Assembly (NCBI RefSeq): GCF_010731815.2
Contig: NZ_AP022593.1
Coordinates: 992,001 to 1,056,000, forward strand
Source of the DNA: Mycolicibacterium arabiense
GTDB taxonomy: Bacteria > Actinomycetota > Actinomycetes > Mycobacteriales > Mycobacteriaceae
Direction: 5' to 3'
Length of the DNA stretch: 64,000 bases
Shown here: positions 13,751 to 23,719 of the stretch, piece by piece
How positions within the stretch are numbered: position 1 is the stretch's first letter
Layout of the letters: each line of letters opens with the position of its first letter
Translations under genes and position numbers: made by a program
The notes under the pieces: model-generated
What the model was told of the DNA's origin: nothing
What the model saw: the letters and a program-made list of their open reading frames with translations, nothing else
Database searches by the model: none

Positions 13751-13757
13751 GGGTTCC

Positions 13758-13763
13758 AGGTTA
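13758..13763 (-). promoter_or_regulatory. Candidate leaderless -10 for uvrC, overlapping the upstream stop codon
   Basis: TAACCT on the minus strand ends 7 bases before GTG 13750. Its first three bases are the TAA stop codon of the MurD2-like gene. This would let uvrC be transcribed independently of the upstream peptidoglycan cassette. Confidence 0.45.
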
Positions 13764-15140
13764 GTTGGGTGGGGCGACGCCGGCGGACGCGCTGCCGGTG
13801 GGGCTGGTGAGGGCGTCGATGAACTCGCAGAACGCCGCGCCCTTGGCCTCGTAGTTCGCATACAGGTCATAGCTCGCCGCTCCCGGCGAGAGCAGGACGA
13901 CGTCGACGTCCGGTAGGCCGGCGGCGGTCCGCACGGCCTCGCCGAGGTCCGCGACGACGCGGGTGTCGGCGGGGTGGGTCATGGCGAAGCGGCGGCCGAT
14001 CATGGGCCCGTTGCTCGGCGATTGGATGAGCGTGACCCTGCGGGCCCCGCTGCAGAGGTAGTCGTCGACCTGCTCGTAGTCGAGCTGGCGGTCCATGCCG
14101 CCGACGATCAGCGCGACGGTGGCGTCGGCGGGCGTCGACCGGAGTGCGGCGACGACGCTCTCCCCCGTGGTGGCCAGGGTGTCGTCGACCCACCGGATCG
14201 GCTTGGTCCCAAGGTTCGTCGTGCGGACGGTCTGGAGCCGGTGCGGGAGTCCCTCGAACGCGGCGGCGGCGGCGTGCACGATCTCCGCGGCGATGTCGCG
14301 GCCGGTGACCTCCCGTGCGGCGGCGACCGCCAGCGCGGCATTGACGGCGTTGTGCGGCAACGACATCACCGACCCACCGGGGATCGGCGGTACCGCGGCG
14401 GGATCGACGAGGTGCAGGGTGTCCGGGAGGTCGGTGACCCCGATGCCGCGCAGCCGCTCGACGACCTCCGGCGTGCACACCAGCGCGCCGGCGCCCCTGC
14501 GGAAGACGTTGGCCTTCGCGGCGTAGTACGACGCAGTGTCGCCGTGCCAGTCGAGGTGGTCCTCGTAGAGGTTGGTGATCACCGCGACGGCGGGCGAGGC
14601 GGTGAGCAGCGCGGCCTGCTGGCTGGACAGTTCGGCGACCACCACCTGACCGGGCCGCGGCGCCAGGTCCGACAGCGGGGTGCCGATGTTGCCTGCCACG
14701 ACGTTCTCGACCCCGAGTTCGCCGAGGAGGCGGCCCAGGAAGGACGCGGTCGTGGACTTGCCCTTGGTGCCCGTCACGCCGATGGTCTGGGCGCCGAAAC
14801 GGCTGACGAACCAGTCTGCGGCGCTGGAGATCTCCGTCCCGGACTCCCGCAGCTCCGCGAACACGGGGTGGTGCCACGGTACGCCGGGGCTGACGAACAC
14901 GACGTCGCAGTCACGCAACCGGTCCAGGTGCTCGGGCCCGCGGTGCACGGTGAGCCGGTCGATGCCGTCCGGCGTCTCGTAGGGCAGCCTGCCGACGTCG
15001 TCAACCGCGTCGACGCGCGCCGCGCCGGCTGCGGATGCGGTGCGCGCCATCGAGATTCCCTCGCGACCGAAACCCCAGATCCCGACGACGCGGTCGGTGA
15101 GGTTCAGCCGGGTCCCTGCGGTGTTCGAGTCTCCGGTCAC
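13761..15140 (-). CDS. murD2: MurD2-type Mur ligase: UDP-MurNAc-L-Ala--L-glutamate ligase
   Basis: The 459-residue cytoplasmic ligase has the full Mur-ligase layout: an N-terminal Rossmann-like domain ([13 protein letters not shown]), the ATP P-loop GTKGKST at 124-130, the N190-LYEDHLD block, the carbamylated-lysine position Y206-A-A-K209, and a C-terminal domain with [11 protein letters not shown]. It resembles MurD, but its coupling to a MurL homologue points to the MurD2 class, which adds L-Glu rather than D-Glu. I assume canonical murD and murI lie elsewhere in the genome. The start is GTG 15140, 10 bases after the MurL stop; no strong ribosome site is seen. The L-Glu preference is inferred from context, not from residues. 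Confidence 0.8.
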   Translation of the reverse strand: MTGDSNTAGTRLNLTDRVVGIWGFGREGISMARTASAAGAARVDAVDDVGRLPYETPDGIDRLTVHRGPEHLDRLRDCDVVFVSPGVPWHHPVFAELRESGTEISSAADWFVSRFGAQTIGVTGTKGKSTTASFLGRLLGELGVENVVAGNIGTPLSDLAPRPGQVVVAELSSQQAALLTASPAVAVITNLYEDHLDWHGDTASYYAAKANVFRRGAGALVCTPEVVERLRGIGVTDLPDTLHLVDPAAVPPIPGGSVMSLPHNAVNAALAVAAAREVTGRDIAAEIVHAAAAAFEGLPHRLQTVRTTNLGTKPIRWVDDTLATTGESVVAALRSTPADATVALIVGGMDRQLDYEQVDDYLCSGARRVTLIQSPSNGPMIGRRFAMTHPADTRVVADLGEAVRTAAGLPDVDVVLLSPGAASYDLYANYEAKGAAFCEFIDALTSPTGSASAGVAPPN

Positions 15141-15150
15141 GTGCGTCGGC

Positions 15151-16488
15151 TCAGTCCAGCGTCGCGGCGTACCGGTCGGGCACGTAGTGCACGTCCGATG
15201 CCGTCGGGTCCTCGGTGGTGGCGACGGTCACCAGTTCGGCGCGACGCGGCCGCACGGCCTCGACGAGCGGCAGACCGCCCCATTCACCGTCGTCGAGGAT
15301 CGCGAGCATCGCCTCGGCCGCCTCGTAGTACTCGCCGACGCACTCGAACGGCTTGTGTGCGCCGAGGCCGACGATGTCCTCGACCCCTGGCTGATTGTCG
15401 GTGTCCTGCAGGACGTTGCGGCCGAAGATCTTCTCCAGCTGGACGCGGCCGAGCCGAGGTCCCATGAGCAGGAAGACGAACAGGCACTTCGGGCAGTGCC
15501 CGCACCACGATGCGGCCCGTCGGCCGGGATCGAGAGCGAACGGGCGATTGCAGCTGATGAACGCGCCGAAGTACTGGGGGAAGTCACGGAACCGGTCGGC
15601 GATCTCGGACTCCGAGAGTGCCCGCAGCAGCGAGAAGTACCGGTCGGGGTTCATGCCGTGCTCGGTAAGGGTCGTGCGCAGCAGCGTCTCGTAGGAGATG
15701 CTCTTGGACCACTGGTGATTGACGTCGCGACCCAGCCACTGCACGTTGCCGACGTTGGAGGACCGCTCGTTGGAGAACACGACGGGGCCCAATCCCCTGG
15801 CGTCGGCCACGATCAACCCGATCACGCTGTTGATCGCCGTCACCGGGACGTGCCCGTTGTACGCACCGCGGGAGTTGAGGTCGATGAGCGTCCGGTCGAT
15901 CGAGCGCCGGACCCGGGTGCTGTCGAGACCGCTGATCTCGATGCACCGGTCGATCGGGTCGAACTCGTTGACGCTGAACAGCATCGGGTCGAAGCCGTGG
16001 CGCTTGAGCAGTTCGATGGTGACGACCGAGTCCTTGCCGCCGCCGACGGGCACCAGCGGCCTGGCCGTGGCGTCGAAGCCGTCGGGATCCCCGGGGGCGG
16101 GCCGGTCCGTCGGCGCGTCGGGTCCGACGACGTCGGGCGTCAACGCCGACGGCAGCGAGCTGCGGTAGGCGAACTCGCCGAGTCCGCCCGCAATGAGTTC
16201 GCGCAGGTACTGCTTCTCGAATTCCGCTGTCGGGAAGCCGATCTCGATGGCCGGCGGGACAGCCGCCTTGTAGTAGCTCGGCGAGCACGTCAGCGCGAGC
16301 AGACGGAGCAGGCGGTCGTCGGCCCGGCCCGGCAGGTCGGTCCCGAAGTCAACGACCTCGGCGAAGTGGACGTCGTCGGTCCCGTCGCGGCCGCGGAGCG
16401 AGTACCGCGCGGTGAACCTGCCATCGGTCAGGTCGTAACCGTCGATGCTGAACGCCCGGTAGGCGTCTGGGTCGAAGTGCTCGGTCAT
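15151..16488 (-). CDS. murL: MurL-type UDP-MurNAc-L-alanyl-L-glutamate epimerase
   Basis: MurL enzymes use ATP and Mg to invert the terminal L-Glu of UDP-MurNAc-L-Ala-L-Glu to D-Glu. The 445-residue product matches that family as I remember it. It has a PP-loop-like GGGKDS at 149-154, the VVFSNERSSN segment at 237-246, and a cysteine group C313, C329, C332, C335 (WCGHCPKC) that looks like a metal site. The start ATG 16488 overlaps the previous stop as ATGA, so translation is coupled to the aminotransferase-like gene; murD2 follows 10 bases later. The family call is firm, the exact activity here is inferred. Confidence 0.85.
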   Translation of the reverse strand: MTEHFDPDAYRAFSIDGYDLTDGRFTARYSLRGRDGTDDVHFAEVVDFGTDLPGRADDRLLRLLALTCSPSYYKAAVPPAIEIGFPTAEFEKQYLRELIAGGLGEFAYRSSLPSALTPDVVGPDAPTDRPAPGDPDGFDATARPLVPVGGGKDSVVTIELLKRHGFDPMLFSVNEFDPIDRCIEISGLDSTRVRRSIDRTLIDLNSRGAYNGHVPVTAINSVIGLIVADARGLGPVVFSNERSSNVGNVQWLGRDVNHQWSKSISYETLLRTTLTEHGMNPDRYFSLLRALSESEIADRFRDFPQYFGAFISCNRPFALDPGRRAASWCGHCPKCLFVFLLMGPRLGRVQLEKIFGRNVLQDTDNQPGVEDIVGLGAHKPFECVGEYYEAAEAMLAILDDGEWGGLPLVEAVRPRRAELVTVATTEDPTASDVHYVPDRYAATLD

Positions 16489-17321
16489 CGTTGCTCCACG
16501 AAGGGCGGGGCGCCGTGCGCCGGGAGGCTCGTACCGTCGAGGTCGGCCACGGGATGGATGAGGAAGCGCGGTGAGACCCACCACGCCCGGGTCACGTCGG
16601 CGGGCACGCGACCGGTTCCATCGACGTTCGCAATGACGCCGCAGGCGGCGAGCTGGTCCAGCAGTGAAGCAGGCTCCGGATCCTCGATTCCGGACAGCCC
16701 GGCGGCGGTCTCGACGACCAGCGCACCGAGGTACGGCGCGTCGGACGGCTTGGCATGCGGTACGGCAACGGGAACGGCGTCGACCCAACCCTGATCGGCC
16801 AGCCACCGCTGGAACTGGTCGAGATGACCCCTGCTGGTGGTGCGTCCCGCCATCCGGCGCCACACCGGATCGGCCGAACGCGGGACCAGGCCGACGGCAT
16901 CGCAGCGGCCGATGCGCACGGGTGCCGGTCGCACGGGCTCGACCGGTTCGCTCGCGACGACCACCCGGCTTTGCCCGTCCACGTCGAACACCGTGGCGGT
17001 GACCGCCAGCAGCGTGCCGACGGGTCGGGTGACCGGCAGCTGCTCGAGCACCGCCACCCGGAAGTCGTCCAGCCCAGGCATCGCGATGCCGAAGAAGTCG
17101 GCGACCTCGGCGAGCCGGTGCCACGCTGCGTCGACGTCGGGTTCCACGCCGACGACGACGGGCATGGTCAGCATCGGGTTGGTGCCGAGGTGGGTGATGA
17201 CTTGCGTCACAGGCAGAAGCGGAGTAACGATCTCGGGTATCGAGTGCGTCGAGCGGGACCCAGACGGGGACGACACGTCCACTGCCGCCGTCATGCCCGC
17301 GTCCGATCCAAAAGCCCTCAC
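16485..17321 (-). CDS. Class IV aminotransferase-like protein, probably without PLP lysine
   Basis: I do not recognise a named family for the 278 residues read from GTG 17321 (269 from ATG 17294). The C-terminal half has the rhythm of fold-type IV PLP enzymes such as D-amino acid aminotransferase or aminodeoxychorismate lyase. A helix after MAGRTTSR resembles the lysine helix, GALVVETAAG (198-207) resembles the 'G.v.E…n' block, and WWVSPRFLIHPVADLDG resembles the closing 'f.tns…i.PV..idG'. The expected Schiff-base lysine aligns with Arg160, so a pseudo-enzyme or binding protein is possible. It is the first gene of the cassette, coupled to murL by ATGA. The fold is an inference by eye. Confidence 0.55.
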   Translation of the reverse strand: MRAFGSDAGMTAAVDVSSPSGSRSTHSIPEIVTPLLPVTQVITHLGTNPMLTMPVVVGVEPDVDAAWHRLAEVADFFGIAMPGLDDFRVAVLEQLPVTRPVGTLLAVTATVFDVDGQSRVVVASEPVEPVRPAPVRIGRCDAVGLVPRSADPVWRRMAGRTTSRGHLDQFQRWLADQGWVDAVPVAVPHAKPSDAPYLGALVVETAAGLSGIEDPEPASLLDQLAACGVIANVDGTGRVPADVTRAWWVSPRFLIHPVADLDGTSLPAHGAPPFVEQR

Positions 17322-17330
17322 TATCAGCGA

Positions 17331-17336
17331 ATTCTA
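17331..17336 (-). promoter_or_regulatory. Candidate -10 for the murL cassette
   Basis: TAGAAT on the minus strand ends 9 bases before GTG 17321. It is a strong TANNNT match and predicts a transcript beginning at or a few bases before the GTG, so the cassette would be leaderless or nearly so. It lies in the 71-base divergent gap shared with the GNAT gene. Confidence 0.5.
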
Positions 17337-17392
17337 TCGCACGCGACGAACGCGGCCGTGCGGCCCGACGAGCGCCGGCGCCTAGGCACCCG

Positions 17393-17837
17393 GTGACGGC
17401 ACCGAGCGTGGTCAGGCTGACCGAGGAACAGTGGCGCGCCTTCGCGGCCGTGCGCCTGCGGGCACTGCGCGACACCCTCGGCGCCCAGGACCGGCAGTAC
17501 CGCAGCGAGGAGGCCTTCACGGCGGCGCAGTGGCGGCGCAGATTGCGGGCGCACACCCAGTTCGCCGCGGTCCTCGACGACCGCATGGTGGGCCTGATCG
17601 GCGTGCAGCGGGAGAGCGCCGACTCGGCGTACCTGTACTCGCTGTGGCTGGAACCGTCTGCGCGGCGGCGCGGGCTCGCTCACGAACTGGTCACTGCGGC
17701 CGTCGACTGGGCGCGCGATGAACGGATGCGCACCGTCACGCTGCGGGTCGAGGAGGACAACGACGTCGCGCTCGGCGTGTATCAGGACCTCGGGTTCACC
17801 ATGGACGCCACCGTCACCGCGGGCAACCCCGACGAGG

Positions 17838-17863
<26 letters not shown>
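17393..17863 (+). CDS. GNAT-family N-acetyltransferase
   Basis: The 156-residue protein has the GNAT acetyl-CoA fold: β4 LYSLWLEPSARRRGLAHEL with the R/Q-x-x-G-x-A-type pyrophosphate loop (ARRRGLA), followed by the RVEEDNDVALGVYQDLGF block in which a residue stacks on the acceptor. The acceptor is unknown. It starts with GTG 17393 and is divergent from the murL cassette. Its 3' end overlaps the oppositely oriented PH-domain gene by 26 bases. Confidence 0.85.
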
Positions 17864-20135
<2,272 letters not shown>

Positions 20136-20300
20136 CTACGTCACCTACTTCGAAGGGGCCGCCACCGGTGCTCACCGCGTCGATCGCGCGGTGCCGTCCG
20201 GGGCGTCCTGGACCTTGTGAACCGACTTCAGTATGAACCACTGAGACGGGTGAGTTATTGCCGCGCCCGACCACCGGGTTGGGACCGGCTGTCGAGTCCG

Positions 20301-20900
20301 CTACGCGTCCCTGCTGTTGAGCAGTCGCTCGACGTACTTGGCGATCACGTCGACCTCCAGATTGACCGGGGTGCCGATCTCCGCGCGTCCGAGCGTCGTG
20401 AGCCCCAGCGTCGTCGGGATCAGCGACACCTCCAGCCAGTCGTCACCCAGTGCCGACACGGTCAGCGACACCCCGTCGATGGTGATCGACCCCTTCTCGA
20501 CGACGTAGCGTGACAGCGTCGCGGGCACCGAGATCCGCACGATCTCCCAGTTCTCCGACGGCGACCGGGAGACGACGTGGCCGGTGCCGTCGACGTGGCC
20601 CTGCACGATGTGTCCGCCGAGCCTGCTGTTGACGGCAGCGGCGCGCTCCAGGTTGACCCGGCTGCCGACGTCGACACCGGCGAGGCTGGACCGGTTGAGG
20701 GTCTCGGCCATGACGTCGGCGGTGAACTCGCCGCCGGCGCGCACCTCCACGACGGTCAGACAGACGCCGTTGACGGCGATCGAATCACCGTGACCGGCAT
20801 CGGCGGTCACCAGCGGTCCGCGGATGACGAAGCGCGCGGCATCGACCAGTTCCTCCTTGCCGACGACCTCACCCAGTTCTTCGACGATTCCCGTGAACAC
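20301..20900 (-). CDS. ribE: Riboflavin synthase, alpha subunit
   Basis: The enzyme dismutates two lumazines to riboflavin. The 199-residue protein consists of two similar lumazine-binding barrels, starting MFTGIVEELG and repeating in the second half at HVDGTGHVVSRS. It starts with GTG 20900. A TAGCCT hexamer ends 6 bases before this codon, so the message may be leaderless. It is divergent from lprG and separated by 165 bases from ribBA. Confidence 0.96.
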   Translation of the reverse strand: MFTGIVEELGEVVGKEELVDAARFVIRGPLVTADAGHGDSIAVNGVCLTVVEVRAGGEFTADVMAETLNRSSLAGVDVGSRVNLERAAAVNSRLGGHIVQGHVDGTGHVVSRSPSENWEIVRISVPATLSRYVVEKGSITIDGVSLTVSALGDDWLEVSLIPTTLGLTTLGRAEIGTPVNLEVDVIAKYVERLLNSRDA

Positions 20901-20906
20901 GTCTCC

Positions 20907-20912
20907 AGGCTA
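20907..20912 (-). promoter_or_regulatory. Candidate leaderless -10 for ribE
   Basis: TAGCCT on the minus strand is 6 bases before GTG 20900, the spacing expected when the transcript begins with the start codon. Confidence 0.45.
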
Positions 20913-20989
20913 GTCAGAATCGCTGATCACGGACCATGGCAACCCTCACAGCCGTAGCCCGGGGAACCTGATCACCGAGCCCGACCCTC

Positions 20990-20995
20990 TACGAT
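20990..20995 (+). promoter_or_regulatory. Candidate leaderless -10 for lprG
   Basis: TACGAT ends 6 bases before ATG 21002. No ribosome binding site is visible between them, which agrees with a leaderless lprG-P55 message. Confidence 0.5.
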
Positions 20996-21001
20996 GCAAG
21001 C

Positions 21002-21712
21002 ATGCAGACGCGCCCCCGGCTTGCCGTCCGATCCCTGATCACCGCCCTCGTCACCGCCACCCTGCTCGTTGCAGGGTGTTCGTCGTCCGACAAGGCGTCC
21101 GATGCCCCACTCCCCGAAGCGGCCACGCTGCTCCAACAGTCGGCCGACACCACCAAGGCCCAGCAGAGCGTTCACCTGCAGCTGACCACCACGGGTGAGA
21201 TAAAGGAACTGCCCATCGCGTCGCTCGACGGTGATCTCACCCTGACCCCAGCGGTCGCAGCGGCCGGCAAGGCGGACATCGTGTTCCTCGGCCAGAAGCT
21301 CGAGGGCGTCGGTTTCGTCGTCGCCGACAACCTGCTCTACGGAGCGATCACGCCGGACAGCTGGCAGGACTTCGGTCCGGCCGCGGACATCTACGACGTT
21401 GCGGCGCTCCTGCGACCCGACACCGGTCTGGCCAACGTCATCGCGAACTTCTCCGACGCCAAGACCGAGGGCCGCGAGAACGTCAGCGGCGTCGATGCGG
21501 TGAAGATATCGGGCAATGTCAGCGCCGACGCAGTCAACAAGATCGCCCCGCAGCTGAAGGCCACAGGACCCGTTCCTGGCACTGCCTGGATACAGGAGGA
21601 CGGCGATCACCAGCTGGTGCAGGTCAAGATCGACCCGACGCCGGACACGAGCATCCAGATGACGAGTTCTGACTGGGGTAAGCCCGTCACCGTCACCAAG
21701 CCCGCGGTGTGA
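21002..21712 (+). CDS. lprG: Lipoprotein LprG
   Basis: This 236-residue lipoprotein of the LppX/LprG/LprA family binds triacylglycerols and lipoglycans in a hydrophobic pocket and carries them to the outer membrane. The signal peptide has a basic start, a hydrophobic core and the lipobox LVAGC with Cys26 as the lipidated residue. The mature part has the [19 protein letters not shown] and IPHV-free β-rich pattern of the family. The stop overlaps the P55 start (TGATG), and the two proteins are known to work together. Confidence 0.95.
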   Translation: MQTRPRLAVRSLITALVTATLLVAGCSSSDKASDAPLPEAATLLQQSADTTKAQQSVHLQLTTTGEIKELPIASLDGDLTLTPAVAAAGKADIVFLGQKLEGVGFVVADNLLYGAITPDSWQDFGPAADIYDVAALLRPDTGLANVIANFSDAKTEGRENVSGVDAVKISGNVSADAVNKIAPQLKATGPVPGTAWIQEDGDHQLVQVKIDPTPDTSIQMTSSDWGKPVTVTKPAV

Positions 21713-23301
21713 TGGCACACCAAGCCACCACCCAGTCGTCCGGATCGGCGACCAGTCGCCGGATCGCCATCAGCGCAGGCGGTCTCGCGGTGCTCCTCGG
21801 AGCGCTCGACACCTACGTCGTGATCACGATCATCCGCGATGTGATGATCGACATCCAGATCCCGATCAACCAGATCCAGCGGGTCGCGCCGATCATCACC
21901 GGTTACCTGGTGGGCTACATCGCGGCGATGCCGCTGCTGGGCCGCGCGTCCGACAGGTTCGGGCGCAAGCTGCTGCTGCAGATCAGCCTCGCCGGGTTCG
22001 CCGTCGGCTCGATCATCACCGCGATGTCGGGCGATCTCACGATGCTCGTCATCGGGCGCGTCGTGCAGGGTGTCGCCAGCGGCGCACTGCTGCCCGTCAC
22101 GCTCGCGCTGGCCGCCGACCTGTGGGCCGAACGCAAGCGGGCCGCCGTTCTCGGCGGCATCGGCGCGGCACAGGAGTTGGGCAGCGTGCTCGGCCCGCTC
22201 TACGGCATCGCCGTGGTGTGGGCACTCAACAGCTGGCGCGACGTGTTCTGGATCAACGTGCCGATGGCGGTCGTCGCCATGGTGATGATCCACTTCAGCG
22301 TCCCGGCGAAGCAGAAGACCCAGGGCCCACCCGAGAAGATCGACGTCATCGGCGGAGTCCTGCTGGCGATCGTGCTGGTGCTCGTCGTGTTCGGGCTCTA
22401 CAACCCCGCCCCGGACGGCAAGCAGGTGCTGCCCGAGGGCGGCTGGATCCTGCTGTGCGGAGCAGCCGTCGCGACGGTCGCCTTCTTCGTCTGGGAGAAG
22501 ATCGCCAAGACCAAGCTGATCGACCCCGTGGGCGTGCACTTCCGGCCGTTCCTGTGTGCCCTCGGTGCGTCGTTCGCCGCAGGGGCCGCGCTGATGGTGA
22601 CGCTGGTCAACGTCGAACTCTTCGGCCAGGCCGTGCTGTCCCTCGACCAGAACGAGGCGGCATTCCTGCTCATGCGGTTCCTGGTCGCGCTGCCCGTCGG
22701 CGCCCTACTCGGCGGATGGATCGCCACCCGCGTCGGCGACCGCGTCGTGGCGTTCGCAGGCCTCGTGATCGCGGCGTTCGCCTACTGGCTGATCTCGCAG
22801 TGGCCCGTCGACCTGCTCGCCGCGCGACACGACTTCGGGTTGTTCACGCTCCCGACGATGGACGTGGACCTCGCGCTGGCCGGCTTCGGGCTGGGCATCG
22901 TGATCGGACCGCTGACCTCGGCGGCGCTGCGCGTGGTGCCTGCGCCGCAGCACGGCATCGCGTCGTCGCTGGTGGTCGTAGCCCGCATGACCGGCATGCT
23001 GGTCGGCGTCGCGGCACTGTCGGCGTGGGGTCTGTACCGGTTCAACCAGCACCTGCAGAGCCTGCCGAAGTCCGCTCCCGGGGGAAACCTGTTGGACACC
23101 ATCAGGATTCAGGCCGACAACTACCGGGTGGCCTATGCCATGCAGTACGGCGAGATCTTCGCGATCACCGCGGTCGTCTGCGTGGTGGGTGCGCTGCTGG
23201 GATTGTTCATCAGCGGGAAGAACGAGTCCGCTGAGATTCCTGCGGATGACCCGGACGCGAACCCGGATGAGGCAACCGAGGCCGTCCGGGCCACCCGCTA
23301 G
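21712..23301 (+). CDS. Major facilitator efflux protein P55
   Basis: The 529-residue inner-membrane protein is an MFS transporter that partners LprG in lipid export and is linked to drug tolerance in mycobacteria. The MFS loop motif [11 protein letters not shown] follows helix 2, and [24 protein letters not shown] marks helices 4-5; about 14 membrane segments are visible. I use ATG 21712; a GTG at 21709, overlapping the lprG stop, is an alternative. The soluble tail is acidic. Confidence 0.95.
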   Translation: MAHQATTQSSGSATSRRIAISAGGLAVLLGALDTYVVITIIRDVMIDIQIPINQIQRVAPIITGYLVGYIAAMPLLGRASDRFGRKLLLQISLAGFAVGSIITAMSGDLTMLVIGRVVQGVASGALLPVTLALAADLWAERKRAAVLGGIGAAQELGSVLGPLYGIAVVWALNSWRDVFWINVPMAVVAMVMIHFSVPAKQKTQGPPEKIDVIGGVLLAIVLVLVVFGLYNPAPDGKQVLPEGGWILLCGAAVATVAFFVWEKIAKTKLIDPVGVHFRPFLCALGASFAAGAALMVTLVNVELFGQAVLSLDQNEAAFLLMRFLVALPVGALLGGWIATRVGDRVVAFAGLVIAAFAYWLISQWPVDLLAARHDFGLFTLPTMDVDLALAGFGLGIVIGPLTSAALRVVPAPQHGIASSLVVVARMTGMLVGVAALSAWGLYRFNQHLQSLPKSAPGGNLLDTIRIQADNYRVAYAMQYGEIFAITAVVCVVGALLGLFISGKNESAEIPADDPDANPDEATEAVRATR

Positions 23302-23317
23302 GAGTCGGGCGCCGCGC

Positions 23318-23473
23318 TCAGCAGCGCTCGATGCCCGGTTGCTGCAGCTTGAACTCCTTCGGGTCCACCGGACCCGAGGAGTTCAGCACTGCGCGCAACG
23401 GGCGGCACACCATCTCCATGATGGCGCCCTGATCGACCGGGCGAAGGGTGATCCAGTCCTGCAGAGCAGTCAT
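23318..23473 (-). CDS. Small hypothetical protein, 51 residues
   Basis: I do not recognise this product (MTALQDWITLRPVDQGAI…), which ends in cysteine. It is likely real because the ATG 23473 has GAGGA 8 bases upstream and because a good promoter and a short upstream ORF precede it. It has no signal peptide or membrane span; the composition is normal for a folded or amphipathic peptide. It converges with P55, ending 16 bases from its stop. It could be a small regulatory or membrane-associated protein. Confidence 0.5.
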   Translation of the reverse strand: MTALQDWITLRPVDQGAIMEMVCRPLRAVLNSSGPVDPKEFKLQQPGIERC

Positions 23474-23495
23474 GCTCGTCGTCCTCTTCTCGTGC

Positions 23496-23558
23496 TTACG
23501 TCCGCGCAACGTCGTCGGTAAGGCGCGATGTCAGTGTCGGTGACGTGCATCCGAACAC
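23496..23558 (-). CDS. Candidate leaderless upstream ORF, 20 residues
   Basis: GTG 23558 begins exactly 7 bases after a TAGAAT -10 hexamer, so the transcript should start on this codon. It encodes MFGCTSPTLTSRLTDDVART and stops 22 bases before the ATG of the 51-residue ORF. Such leaderless short ORFs are common regulatory uORFs in mycobacteria. It has one cysteine at position 4 and is rich in threonine. Coding status is inferred from the promoter spacing. Confidence 0.4.
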   Translation of the reverse strand: MFGCTSPTLTSRLTDDVART

Positions 23559-23565
23559 GCCTTCG

Positions 23566-23571
23566 ATTCTA
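23566..23571 (-). promoter_or_regulatory. Candidate -10 of the small-protein locus
   Basis: TAGAAT on the minus strand, 7 bases before GTG 23558. It is one of the best TANNNT matches in the window. Confidence 0.5.
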
Positions 23572-23647
23572 CCGAGCCCTACTCGGGCGATCGGTGTCAC
23601 CGAAGGCGGATGGAGTCTCGAACTGGTAACGAGTCCCCCAACTCGCC

Positions 23648-23680
23648 GCGATCCACGAGTGACGCCAGTCACAGTGGCGC
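23648..23680. repeat. GTSAC palindrome element, copy A
   Basis: GTGAC at 23659 and GTCAC at 23668 are 9 bases apart and form an inverted pair around GCCA. On the minus strand the element reads CTGTGACTGGCGTCAC and is followed by TCGTGGATCGCG. A very similar element occurs at 42510-42562. It lies about 185 bases upstream of the 51-residue ORF. Between 23474 and 23719 I see only this element, the uORF and its promoter. Confidence 0.45.
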
Positions 23681-23719
23681 GCAAAGGAATTCCACGTCAC
23701 CCCGAGGGGCGGCATCAGG

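Noticed and set aside
13761..15140. Canonical MurD
   Set aside because: It could be a plain MurD, but it sits outside a division/cell-wall cluster and next to a MurL homologue, so MurD2 is more likely; not fully excluded.
20136..20300. FMN riboswitch before ribBA
   Set aside because: None of the conserved FMN-element blocks is present on the minus strand.
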